Source: Ruminococcus sp.
Lineage (GTDB): Bacteria; Bacillota; Clostridia; Oscillospirales; Acutalibacteraceae
Direction of reading: 5' to 3'
DNA: 58,323 nt
NCBI GenBank assembly: GCA_017473555.1
Contig: JAFUKO010000131.1
Location: 1 to 58,323 of the forward strand
Part shown: in pieces, positions 1 through 7,411 of the stretch
Position numbering within the stretch: position 1 is the stretch's first letter
Layout of the letters: each line of letters begins with the position of its first letter
Made by a program: the position numbers and the translations under genes
Notes under the pieces: model-generated
Databases searched by the model: none
Seen by the model: the letters and a program-made list of their open reading frames with translations, nothing else
Told to the model about the DNA's origin: nothing

Positions 1-335
1 CTGAGAAGAACGATGTAAGAACAGTTTTAAGACTCCACCCATATCTTGCACCATTCAAGGCAGCAGTGCTCCCACTTTCTAAGAAATTAGGCGAGCAGGC
101 TGAGGCTCTCTACGATGAGCTTTCAAAAGACTTTATGGTTGAGTACGATGACGCTGGTTCTATCGGTAAGCGTTATCGCAGACAGGACGAAATCGGCACA
201 CCGCTTTGTATCACTTACGACTTTGAGTCCCTCGAGGACGGCTGTGTAACAGTTCGTGACAGAGATACAATGGAACAGGTAAGAATCAAGATTGACGAGC
301 TCAAGGCTTATATTGCTGATAAAATCAAATTCTGA
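1..335 (+). CDS. glyS: Glycyl-tRNA synthetase, C-terminal part (cut by window edge)
   Basis: The frame is open at the left edge (frame of base 3) and ends at TGA 333-335, leaving the last 110 residues. The segment [13 protein letters not shown] followed by [14 protein letters not shown] is the characteristic end of the HGTP anticodon-binding domain of the single-chain alpha2 bacterial/archaeal-type glycyl-tRNA synthetase, which charges tRNA-Gly in the cytosol. The [18 protein letters not shown] stretch at the start is the first strand and helix of the same domain. The catalytic domain lies outside the window. A strong terminator follows 20 bp after the stop. Family assignment is confident because the terminal motif is nearly invariant; the gene start cannot be seen. 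Confidence 0.93.
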   Translation, partial: EKNDVRTVLRLHPYLAPFKAAVLPLSKKLGEQAEALYDELSKDFMVEYDDAGSIGKRYRRQDEIGTPLCITYDFESLEDGCVTVRDRDTMEQVRIKIDELKAYIADKIKF

Positions 336-355
336 TTAAACCAAACATAAAACTA

Positions 356-390
356 CCCGACAAGGCTAAGTCTTGTCGGGTTTTGTTTTG
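356..390 (+). terminator. Intrinsic terminator after glyS
   Basis: Perfect 9-bp stem CCCGACAAG (356-364) / CTTGTCGGG (372-380) with a 7-nt loop, followed by TTTTGTTTT. It ends the glycyl-tRNA synthetase transcript. Confidence 0.9.
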
Positions 391-397
391 CTATAAA

Positions 398-604
398 TTA
401 ATATTCAAGTCCTACAAGCTTTAGCTGAATGGCAGTTGCATCCAGGATAGACGAAGCTCCGTCACGATCAAAGTCAGCAACAGAAAAAATTTTAGGCTTA
501 GACCAGATAGCCCACAAAGGATATTCCTTCATACCTGCAAGCGAGCATTGTATATATGTCACATCAAGTATGTCTAAGCTGTCGTCGTCATTCACATCAC
601 CCAT
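398..604 (-). pseudogene. Orphan dockerin type I domain, probable remnant
   Basis: This 68-residue frame is little more than a type I dockerin: two calcium-loop repeats, GDVNDDDSLDILDVTYIQ near residues 2-19 and ADFDRDGASSILDATAIQ near 43-60, each with the Asp/Asn-rich loop and hydrophobic helix of the family. Dockerins normally sit at the C-terminus of secreted enzymes and dock onto cohesins. Here there is no signal peptide and no catalytic module, and an in-frame stop lies only two codons before the ATG (611-613). No convincing ribosome-binding site precedes it. I read it as the surviving 3' end of a lost larger dockerin protein; a genuine free-standing dockerin is the alternative. A full dockerin protein exists at the other end of the window (55561-57396) with a closely similar second repeat. 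Confidence 0.6.
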
Positions 605-704
605 CTTAGCTTAATTTTACTATATAGATGTAAAACTCATACTGACAGAGTGCACACAATATATACAAAGTGTTTGTGTATATTACCATTATAAAAGCAT
701 CACT

Positions 705-738
705 GCACAAAAAATCCCCACCGCTTTTGGTGGGGATT
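705..738 (-). terminator. Intrinsic terminator after dapF
   Basis: Perfect stem AATCCCCACC (713-722) / GGTGGGGATT (729-738) with a 6-nt loop; on the minus strand it is followed by TTTTTT-like sequence from 712 downwards. Confidence 0.88.
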
Positions 739-772
739 AACATAATCATTTTATGATTTTATATAACGAACA

Positions 773-1600
773 TTAAACCTCTATTTCGCCGTCGAAAACC
801 TTAGTCGCAGGGCCTGTCATAAGAACACGTTCGTCGGTGTAGTTGATAATCAAGTCGCCGCCACGAAGATGCACGGTGATATCTTCGCCTTTTTTGCAGA
901 ATCCGTTTTCAACTGCTGCGACAGCTGTCGCGCAAGCACCTGTACCACATGCCCAGGTTTCGCCACTACCACGCTCCCAAACACGCATCTGCAATGTATG
1001 GTCATCAATCACCTTGACAAACTCTGTGTTTACTTGCTCAGGGAAAGCTGAGTGTTTCTCAAAATACGGACCGATTTTTTCAAGCTCTAAAGAATCCACG
1101 TCATCTACAAAAGTAACACAATGCGGATTTCCCATTGACACACAGGTTACTATATGCTCCTTACCGTTGACCAATAATGGCTTTGCTATAACTTTATCCT
1201 CTCCCTCATAAATAACAGGGATGTTTTCAGCTTTAAGCTCAGCCTTTCCCATATCAACCTGAAGCAGTTCAGCCTTTCCGTCAACTGCGGTAATTTTCAT
1301 ATTTTTAATACCGCTTAATGTTTCGATAGAAACAGTGTCCCTACCCTTGTCCTCAATCAGGTTATCGTAAACGTACTTACCAACGCATCTGACACCGTTG
1401 CCGCACATTTTGCCCTCAGATCCATCAGCATTGAACATACGCATTTTAGCATCTGCAACATCACTTGGACAAATAAGAATAACACCGTCACCGCCGATAG
1501 AAAAACGTCTATCGGAAAGTTTCCTAGCCAGTGCATTAGGATCATCAATTTTTTGGTCAATTGCATTTATATAAACGTAATCATTTCCAATTCCGTGCAT
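773..1600 (-). CDS. dapF: Diaminopimelate epimerase (usual N-terminus interrupted)
   Basis: DapF converts LL- to meso-diaminopimelate for lysine and peptidoglycan synthesis. Both active-site cysteine motifs are present: KMCGNGVRC (Cys66) and [13 protein letters not shown] (Cys218), together with the N-terminal MHGIGNDY motif. Length is 275 residues, just short of the usual ~280. The family normally starts [13 protein letters not shown]; here a well-placed ribosome site (AGGAAAGGTGA) precedes ATG at 1616-1618, which reads M-L-K-F-T and then TAA (1601-1603) directly before the annotated ATG. The codon that should be Lys is therefore a stop, and translation must restart at the adjacent ATG (TAA-ATG) unless this is a base-call error. 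Divergently arranged with glutamine synthetase. Confidence 0.9.
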   Translation of the reverse strand: MHGIGNDYVYINAIDQKIDDPNALARKLSDRRFSIGGDGVILICPSDVADAKMRMFNADGSEGKMCGNGVRCVGKYVYDNLIEDKGRDTVSIETLSGIKNMKITAVDGKAELLQVDMGKAELKAENIPVIYEGEDKVIAKPLLVNGKEHIVTCVSMGNPHCVTFVDDVDSLELEKIGPYFEKHSAFPEQVNTEFVKVIDDHTLQMRVWERGSGETWACGTGACATAVAAVENGFCKKGEDITVHLRGGDLIINYTDERVLMTGPATKVFDGEIEV

Positions 1601-1745
1601 TTATGTGAATTTCAACATTTGTGTCACCTTTCCTGCATAACAATATATGGAAAGTATAACATACAGCGTGTTATTTTACAACCTATTTACATTATTATGG
1701 CTGTATTATGGCTGTTTTATGTGGCTTTTCACACTCGTACACTGC

Positions 1746-1774
1746 TTGACAAAAACCGTGTCAAAGACTATACT
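1746..1774 (+). promoter_or_regulatory. Sigma-A promoter of glutamine synthetase
   Basis: TTGACA (1746-1751), 17-bp spacer, TATACT (1769-1774), about 45 bp before the start codon of the glutamine synthetase gene. It excludes the longer upstream in-frame start that would reach back into dapF. Confidence 0.8.
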
Positions 1775-1819
1775 TTTGCTATATTTTTCTACACTATTTT
1801 ACATTTTGAGGAGAGCACT

Positions 1820-3916
1820 ATGATAGACGTCCCTAGCATATTTGGAATAGACGTTTTTAACGAACAGGTTATGAAAGAACGTCTTCCGGAAGATACATAC
1901 AAAGCCTTAAAAGCAACTATCCAGAATGGTGAGTCGCTTGACATCAATGTTGCTAACATTGTTGCAGAAGCCATGAAAGAATGGGCAATCGAAAAAGGTT
2001 GCACCCACTACACTCACTGGTTCCAGCCGATGACAGGTATCACAGCCGAAAAGCACGACAGCTTTCTGACACCTGCACAAGATGGCAAGGTAATTATGGA
2101 ATTTTCGGGCAAAGCTTTAACTAAGGGTGAGAGTGATGCATCGTCTTTCCCTAACGGCGGAATCCGTGCTACTTTCGAAGCACGTGGCTACACAGCGTGG
2201 GACCCGACATCATACGCTTTTGTCAAAGACAGCTCACTGTACATTCCGACCGCTTTTATGTCATACACAGGCGAGGTGCTCGACAAGAAAACTCCGCTTT
2301 TACGCTCAATGGACAGAATAAGCTCCGAAGCTCTCAGAATCTTAAAGCTTTTCGGCAAGGATGATGTAACACGAGTTACCGCAAACGTCGGTGCTGAACA
2401 GGAATACTTCCTTATTGACCGCAAAATGTACGATAAACGTAAAGACTTAAAATACACAGGACGCACACTTTTCGGAGCGAGAGCAACCAAAGGTCAGGAG
2501 CTTGAAGATCACTATTTCGGTGCTATCAAAAACCGAGTATCACTCTTTATGAAAGAGCTCGACGAACAGCTCTGGAAACTTGGTATTTACTCAAAAACAA
2601 AGCACAACGAGGTTGCACCGTCACAGCACGAGCTTGCTCCTGTATTCACTACAACAAACATTGCAACTGACCAGAACCAGCTTACAATGGAAACTATGAA
2701 GACAATCGCCAGAAAGCACGGTATGTCTTGTTTACTCCACGAAAAGCCGTTTGCTGATGTCAATGGTTCAGGTAAGCACAACAACTGGTCACTCTCAACA
2801 AACACAGGCGAAAATCTGCTCAAACCAGGTAAAAAGCCTGAGGAGAACACACAGTTCTTACTGTTCCTTGCAGCAGTTATCAAGGCTGTTGACGAACATC
2901 AGGACTTACTAAGAATCTCTGTAGCAACCGCTGGTAATGACCATCGTTTAGGCTCAAGCGAAGCTCCACCAGCTATTATTTCCATGTACTTAGGTGACGA
3001 CCTCGAAGCTGTTGTTGATGCTATCATCAATAACGAAGAGTACGAATCCCACGGCCGAGTGCTGATGAAAACAGGCGTTGAGTCAATGCCAGACTTTAAG
3101 AAAGACAACTCTGACCGCAATCGTACTTCGCCATTTGCATTTACAGGTAACAAGTTTGAGTTCCGTTCTCTTGGTTCATCAATCAGCATTTCGTGTCCGA
3201 ACATTATGCTCAACACTATTGTTGCTGATGTTCTCTCCCAGTTTGCGGACACTTTAGAAAACGCAGAAGACTTTGAGTCTTCCTGCAGACGTCTTATCAA
3301 ACACACATTTAGAGAGCACAAGCGTATCATCTTCAACGGTGACGGATATACAGACGAGTGGGTTGAAGAAGCTAAGCGCAGAGGTCTCCTTAATCTCAGA
3401 AACACTCCTGAAGCTTTAAAGCATTTCGTTGATAAAAAGAATATAGATCTGTTCATCAGAAACCGCATCTACGGTGAAACCGAGGTCAGAGCCAGATACG
3501 AAATTCTGCTCGAAAACTACTCTAAGGTTATCGCAATCGAAGCTCAGACTATGATAAATATGGCGAAGAAAGACATCTTCCCTGCTGTATCAAAATTCAC
3601 AGGAGAGCTTGCACAGACTATAGTTAACAAAAAAGCTGTATCCGAGTTCATCAAAACAGATGCAGAAGAAAAGCTCCTCAAAGAGTTGTCAGAACTTCTT
3701 AGCAAATTCGCTGTTCTTACTGAGGAACTCGAAGAAAAAACAGCACTCGCTAAAAACTACAAAGACAATCCGCTCACTCTTGCCGAATACTATCGAGATT
3801 ATGTTCTGTCAGCAATGAACAGATTGAGAAAAGTTGGCGACACCATAGAAAACCATATGTCAACAGAACACTGTCCATATCCGTCATACGGTGATATGCT
3901 TTACTCAGTGCAGTAA
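1820..3916 (+). CDS. glnN: Glutamine synthetase type III
   Basis: ATP-dependent ligation of ammonia to glutamate in the cytosol. The 698-residue length matches the large GSIII class (about 700-730), not the ~450-residue GSI. Class signatures are visible: the N-terminal [16 protein letters not shown] block, [39 protein letters not shown], the substrate region [14 protein letters not shown], and [19 protein letters not shown] in the catalytic half. The ATG at 1820 is preceded by GAGGAG and lies just downstream of a consensus promoter, so upstream in-frame codons are not used. Single-gene transcription unit with its own terminator. Together with glutamate dehydrogenase at 30399 it gives the cell two routes of ammonia assimilation. 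GSIII is typical of Bacteroidetes and many anaerobic Firmicutes. Confidence 0.97.
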   Translation: MIDVPSIFGIDVFNEQVMKERLPEDTYKALKATIQNGESLDINVANIVAEAMKEWAIEKGCTHYTHWFQPMTGITAEKHDSFLTPAQDGKVIMEFSGKALTKGESDASSFPNGGIRATFEARGYTAWDPTSYAFVKDSSLYIPTAFMSYTGEVLDKKTPLLRSMDRISSEALRILKLFGKDDVTRVTANVGAEQEYFLIDRKMYDKRKDLKYTGRTLFGARATKGQELEDHYFGAIKNRVSLFMKELDEQLWKLGIYSKTKHNEVAPSQHELAPVFTTTNIATDQNQLTMETMKTIARKHGMSCLLHEKPFADVNGSGKHNNWSLSTNTGENLLKPGKKPEENTQFLLFLAAVIKAVDEHQDLLRISVATAGNDHRLGSSEAPPAIISMYLGDDLEAVVDAIINNEEYESHGRVLMKTGVESMPDFKKDNSDRNRTSPFAFTGNKFEFRSLGSSISISCPNIMLNTIVADVLSQFADTLENAEDFESSCRRLIKHTFREHKRIIFNGDGYTDEWVEEAKRRGLLNLRNTPEALKHFVDKKNIDLFIRNRIYGETEVRARYEILLENYSKVIAIEAQTMINMAKKDIFPAVSKFTGELAQTIVNKKAVSEFIKTDAEEKLLKELSELLSKFAVLTEELEEKTALAKNYKDNPLTLAEYYRDYVLSAMNRLRKVGDTIENHMSTEHCPYPSYGDMLYSVQ

Positions 3917-3932
3917 ACTTCATAAAACAACA

Positions 3933-3966
3933 AACGGAGACGCATCAATTGATGTGCCTCCGTTTT
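3933..3966. terminator. Bidirectional terminator between glnN and the ECF sigma gene
   Basis: Stem AACGGAGACGCATC paired with GATGTGCCTCCGTT (one mismatch region) with a short loop; T-runs occur on both strands, serving the two convergent genes. Confidence 0.85.
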
Positions 3967-3970
3967 TCTC

Positions 3971-4438
3971 TTATTCAAGCTGTTCTTTTAGCAAAGCTCT
4001 GCCTTTTGAAAGTCTACTTTTAACTGTTCCCTCAGGAATATTAAGTACTCTTTTGATCTCCTTAATAGAGTAATCTTCGACATAAAACATAATAATAACT
4101 AGGCGGATTTTCTCAGGTAGGCTGTCTATAGCCTCGCCAATTTCAACATTTATGTATGGGTTGTCCCTGCTAGAAATCTCAGGAAGCTTCGTGTCATCAA
4201 TAAGCTCAGATTTACCTTTCTTTTTAAGCGTGCTTTTGCATTCGTTAATGAGTATTCTCACAAGCCACGTTCTGAAAAACTCTTCTTTTTTCAGCTTGTG
4301 CAAATTCTCGTACGCTTTGAGTATTGCTTCGCTGACACAGTCCTGTGCATCGTGCTCGTTTTTCAGCATCGACATCGATACTCTGTACAATGTATCTGCC
4401 GATGTCCTAACCAGCTGTTCAAATTTATTTACATCCAT
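3971..4438 (-). CDS. ECF-type RNA polymerase sigma factor
   Basis: A 155-residue sigma-70 family protein of the short extracytoplasmic-function class. Region 2 covers roughly residues 8-70 (LYRVSMSMLKNEHDAQDCVSE then FRTWLVRILINEC, the latter being the conserved region 2.4 tryptophan segment). Region 4 covers 105-150, with EKIRLVIIMFYVEDYSIKEI and the helix-turn-helix PEGTVKSRLSKGRALLKEQL. It redirects RNA polymerase to a small regulon, usually in response to envelope or antimicrobial stress. It follows its probable membrane-bound partner gene with a 2-bp gap (TAG-CT-ATG), so the two are co-transcribed and probably translationally coupled. The order partner-then-sigma is the reverse of the usual arrangement. 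The regulon cannot be deduced from this window. Confidence 0.93.
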   Translation of the reverse strand: MDVNKFEQLVRTSADTLYRVSMSMLKNEHDAQDCVSEAILKAYENLHKLKKEEFFRTWLVRILINECKSTLKKKGKSELIDDTKLPEISSRDNPYINVEIGEAIDSLPEKIRLVIIMFYVEDYSIKEIKRVLNIPEGTVKSRLSKGRALLKEQLE

Positions 4439-4440
4439 AG

Positions 4441-5808
4441 CTACTGTACCTTAAAAATCAAATATGTATTAGGATTGTCTGAATAGTCAGGAGCGAGCAC
4501 TCCATCCGTTATAGGGTTCAAAACAAGATAAGCATTAGATAGTTGCTCGTCAATGCACCTGAAACCTATAGTAATAGTTCTTGTTTCATTCGGCATAATA
4601 ACAGGACAGTAAAAATCTTTGTCGTTGCTACCGTGTGAGCTCATATAGAAAACCTCAATATCGCAATACTCAGTAGCAGTGATAGCTTGTGCTTTGTCAA
4701 TTTCTACTGCGTCTTTGTAGTTTCCGTATGCATCCTTTGTAAGTGTTTTAAGTCTATGCGGAATAAAGAGCGTGACCTCTTTGTCCGTAGTATTTACATA
4801 CTCGATGTCTATAAGCACGAGTTTTTGTTCTTTACTCTCACAGCTTAAAAGCTTTGATTCTGTATTTACTCCGTCACCGGTTTGCCAGATTTCGATAGTT
4901 TTTGGGAGCAGCTTACCTTTGGAGTCCGCTACCTCATTTATATCAAATGAAGGATAAATATCATTTGTGTCAAGACCATTTACGTTATCTGTGACACGTA
5001 TATCTTTAATCTTTGATCTCACCTGTAGCTCGCTCTCTCCTGCTGTCTCATTCCAGCCGATAAACGTAAGCTGAGCATCCTTTTGCATTTCGACATAATT
5101 ATACTCATATTCATAATAAGACGCAGTATCATCTGTCATTTCACTCGAATTATTCTCAGGCTCAAAGAATCTATCGTGGTCTTCTTCTGTACCTTCTGTA
5201 AATGTGATTGAATTAACAAAAGCTTCAAGCTCATCGTCTGTGACAGTTTCGCCACGATATATGAGTATCAGTACATTAGCTTCTTCATACCACACAAAGT
5301 AGCGTCTTAGTCCTTGATAATCGTCTGTTCCTGTCAATTCATAAGTCGGACGCGATGCAATAGTCATCTTGGTATATTCCTTGACATTTCTCTCGATTAC
5401 ATTATAGTAAATGCTTTCATAAAATCTCATCGGCATTATGGTAAAGCCAAAAACCCACTCTTCACAATCACGATGGAATTTCAAACCGCCTGAATCAGGT
5501 TGTTCTTTAAAACCTTCTGGAACATCGACATTCATCTTGACGAATTTTGGTGCATCTTCATTTATGTTGATATCAATAGCAACGCCATAATTTCCAACCT
5601 TCTTTGCTATTGCACCACACATTTTAACCGCACCGAAAACAGCGCTCGGGAGTATTGCAAGAATAAGAATAACAGCGACAACAACTCTGAATGGTGTGCT
5701 AAATCTTCTGGTTTTACTTTTATTTCTTGCCTCACTCAACGCACTTTCAATAGTATAAGTAAAACGCTCAGGTGGTTCCTTGAAAACATTTTGCAGTTTG
5801 TCTTTCAT
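4441..5808 (-). CDS. Single-pass membrane protein, probable anti-sigma partner of the ECF factor
   Basis: 455 residues from ATG 5808, chosen because GAGAGGAAG lies 7 nt upstream. The N-terminal ~45 residues are charged and cytoplasmic; a single transmembrane segment follows (VVVAVILILAILPSAVFGAV, about residues 39-58), and the remaining ~390 residues are predicted extracellular. The layout resembles DUF4179/DUF4367-type anti-sigma factors encoded next to ECF sigma genes in Clostridia: the cytoplasmic part would hold the sigma factor and the outer part would sense a signal. A region near residues 100-215 resembles a DUF4367-like fold (membrane-perturbation sensing is an inference). The C-terminal ~230 residues form a second, beta-rich domain I do not recognise. 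The function rests on gene adjacency and topology, not on a recognised anti-sigma motif. Confidence 0.7.
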   Translation of the reverse strand: MKDKLQNVFKEPPERFTYTIESALSEARNKSKTRRFSTPFRVVVAVILILAILPSAVFGAVKMCGAIAKKVGNYGVAIDININEDAPKFVKMNVDVPEGFKEQPDSGGLKFHRDCEEWVFGFTIMPMRFYESIYYNVIERNVKEYTKMTIASRPTYELTGTDDYQGLRRYFVWYEEANVLILIYRGETVTDDELEAFVNSITFTEGTEEDHDRFFEPENNSSEMTDDTASYYEYEYNYVEMQKDAQLTFIGWNETAGESELQVRSKIKDIRVTDNVNGLDTNDIYPSFDINEVADSKGKLLPKTIEIWQTGDGVNTESKLLSCESKEQKLVLIDIEYVNTTDKEVTLFIPHRLKTLTKDAYGNYKDAVEIDKAQAITATEYCDIEVFYMSSHGSNDKDFYCPVIMPNETRTITIGFRCIDEQLSNAYLVLNPITDGVLAPDYSDNPNTYLIFKVQ

Positions 5809-5861
5809 TATAATCTTCCTCTCTATAAAGAATAGTAATGAATTCATTCTATATATTAGAT

Positions 5862-5884
5862 TATCGAAAAGCTCAAAAGGTTCA
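5862..5884 (-). promoter_or_regulatory. Candidate ECF-type autoregulated promoter
   Basis: On the minus strand TGAACC (5884-5879) followed by TTTT and, 12 nt after TGAACC, CGATA (5866-5862). TGAACC/TGAAAC -35 elements with a CG-containing -10 are typical of ECF sigma factors, and no good TTGACA/TATAAT pair is seen. It lies about 55 bp upstream of the membrane-partner gene, consistent with autoregulation; the short spacing makes this tentative. Confidence 0.4.
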
Positions 5885-5889
5885 CTAAA

Positions 5890-5924
5890 AAAAGAAAAAG
5901 TACCCCGATAAAAACCGAGGTACT
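5890..5924 (-). terminator. Terminator after degV
   Basis: Stem AGTACC(C)CG (5899-5907) / CG(A)GGTACT (5916-5924) with an A-rich loop; the minus strand continues into TTTTTCTTTTTTT. Confidence 0.8.
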
Positions 5925-5931
5925 AAGTATA

Positions 5932-6774
5932 TCAATTTTTCTTAAAGAAAGCTACAGCTACGGCACCAGGTCCTACGTGGGTACCGATTGTACTTCCTAT
6001 AACGGTTGTATTAAGTGCACTCTTTGCGTGAGCCCACAGCTGTTTGCTGTCTTCAACGTACTTCTGTAAAAGTGTATCATTAAGGCCTGTATATCCAAGA
6101 AGTACAGGTTTATCGAAATCAACTCCGCCTGCTTTTTCAATTTCCTGAACAAGAAGATTGTTGCCCTGCTTTGAACCTCTGGCTTTTCCAAGCATCTTGA
6201 TTTCGCCGTTTTCAACAGAAACTACCGGCTTGATATTCAGCACGCCGCCTGCAAATGCAACAGCTGCTGAAATTCTGCCACCTTTTTTCAGATATTCTAA
6301 AGTATCAAGCATAGCAACAATGATAACAGACTCTTTCTTTTCATTAAGCTCGTCAGCGATTTCCTTAGCACTGAGTCCTTTGTCTAAAAGTGAAAGCGCA
6401 TACTCAACAAGGATACCAGCGCCGATTGCAACATTGCCACTATCAACAACGTATACGTTATCATAATCTTGAGCTGCAATACATGCACTCTGGTATGTGC
6501 CTGAAAGCTTACTTGATAAAGCGATGACAACAGCAGAATCGCCATCCTCCTTGATCCTATCAAAGTAAGGTACGAAAGCACTTGGGGTAGCCTGACTTGT
6601 AGTAGGAATTACATCGCTTTCGATAAGCTTTTCGTAAAACATTTTATGGTTGATAGTAACACCGTCAATAAACTCTTCATCGTCAAACCTGATAGTAAGC
6701 GGTACAACTTCAACTCTCTCTTTAACAGCAGGGATAAGGTCGCTAGTGCTGTCTACAATAATTTTTACGCTCAT
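5932..6774 (-). CDS. DegV family fatty-acid-binding protein
   Basis: 280 residues from ATG 6774, preceded by AAAAAGGAG at 7 nt; upstream in-frame codons overlap the marR gene and are unlikely. The N-terminal VDSTSDL motif, the TTSQATPSAF block (about residues 60-70), the SSKLSGTYQSA segment and the C-terminal IGTHVGPGAVAVAFF end are hallmarks of DegV/FakB proteins. These bind a single fatty acid and present it to the kinase FakA for incorporation into phospholipid. No fakA is present in the window. It is the second gene of an operon with the MarR regulator 23 bp upstream, so its expression probably responds to the same palindromic operator. Which fatty acid it prefers cannot be told from sequence. 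Confidence 0.92.
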   Translation of the reverse strand: MSVKIIVDSTSDLIPAVKERVEVVPLTIRFDDEEFIDGVTINHKMFYEKLIESDVIPTTSQATPSAFVPYFDRIKEDGDSAVVIALSSKLSGTYQSACIAAQDYDNVYVVDSGNVAIGAGILVEYALSLLDKGLSAKEIADELNEKKESVIIVAMLDTLEYLKKGGRISAAVAFAGGVLNIKPVVSVENGEIKMLGKARGSKQGNNLLVQEIEKAGGVDFDKPVLLGYTGLNDTLLQKYVEDSKQLWAHAKSALNTTVIGSTIGTHVGPGAVAVAFFKKN

Positions 6775-6797
6775 ATAATTCTCCTTTTTAGGGTTTG

Positions 6798-7250
6798 TTA
6801 TGACGGCATACCATCCTCGCACAGTGTACGCATATTGGAAGAAATAAGGTCTAATGCATTGTAAAACGTTTCTCTGTCTGCTTCACTAAGACCCTTACTG
6901 GACAATTCTACCGCAAGGGCAGCACGCTCTCTGACATGCTGAGCTGCGAGTTTGCCTTCATCAGTAAGCTTAAGTAGTCCTCTATACATATTCTTGCCTA
7001 CAGATTCTTTAATAACCAAGCCTTTTTTCTCCATAATTGACATCATACGGGAAACGTCAGCCTTGTCTTTACCACACAACTCAGAAAGCTGTGGTGCTGT
7101 AATACCGTCCTCAAAACGATACAGGGTCGTAAGGTATGTAGCATGAGGCCCTTTAAGGTCGTATTTAGCCATCTCCTCTGCTGCCAGCTTGTGCCAGTAA
7201 CGAGTGATTTCAAAAATCATGAAAGAAAATTTCTCAAATCTGTCTACCAT
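6798..7250 (-). CDS. MarR family transcriptional regulator
   Basis: A 150-residue winged-helix protein. The DNA-binding domain lies at about residues 35-105: ITAPQLSELCGKDKADVSRMMSIMEKKGLV contains the recognition helix, followed by the wing (KNMYRGLLKLTDEGK). The flanking helices provide the dimer interface. MarR proteins are usually dimeric repressors relieved by small aromatic ligands, fatty acids or oxidants. The neighbouring DegV gene and the resemblance of this layout to fatty-acid-related MarR proteins (FabT-like) hint at a lipid-linked role, but that is inference. A 14-bp palindrome overlaps its predicted transcription start, consistent with autorepression. The ATG start has GAAAGGG 8 nt upstream. 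Confidence 0.92.
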   Translation of the reverse strand: MVDRFEKFSFMIFEITRYWHKLAAEEMAKYDLKGPHATYLTTLYRFEDGITAPQLSELCGKDKADVSRMMSIMEKKGLVIKESVGKNMYRGLLKLTDEGKLAAQHVRERAALAVELSSKGLSEADRETFYNALDLISSNMRTLCEDGMPS

Positions 7251-7274
7251 AGTAACAACCCTTTCTGTAAAGAT

Positions 7275-7288
7275 GTTGAATTTTCAAC
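7275..7288. promoter_or_regulatory. Palindromic operator candidate for the MarR regulator
   Basis: GTTGAATTTTCAAC, a perfect GTTGAA/TTCAAC inverted repeat with a 2-bp centre. It covers the transcription start predicted from the adjacent promoter, the usual place for MarR autorepression. Confidence 0.65.
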
Positions 7289-7295
7289 TTCTCGT

Positions 7296-7324
7296 ATTAT
7301 ATATCAGCGTATTTAAAAAGTCAA
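7296..7324 (-). promoter_or_regulatory. Sigma-A promoter of the marR-degV operon
   Basis: Minus-strand TTGACT (7324-7319), 17-bp spacer, TATAAT (7301-7296). Confidence 0.82.
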
Positions 7325-7378
7325 CACAAAAATCGATTTGATTTACTTTGTGCTATACAAATCGTCGACTCTCGCAAA

Positions 7379-7411
7379 AACGAGCTTACCAAATGGTAGG
7401 CTCGTTTCTTT
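7379..7411. terminator. Terminator of the purine-transport/deaminase operon
   Basis: Near-perfect stem AACGAGCTTACC (7379-7390) / GGTAGGCTCGTT (7395-7406), 4-nt loop, T-runs on both strands. It closes the minus-strand operon and shields the marR promoter. Confidence 0.85.

Noticed and set aside
1553..1819. Extending glutamine synthetase upstream by ~89 residues
   Set aside because: The extension crosses a consensus promoter and overlaps dapF; the GSIII N-terminus is complete from ATG 1820.
2899..3468. A 189-residue frame antisense to glutamine synthetase
   Set aside because: Shadow frame created by codon bias in the sense gene; no ribosome site or family resemblance.
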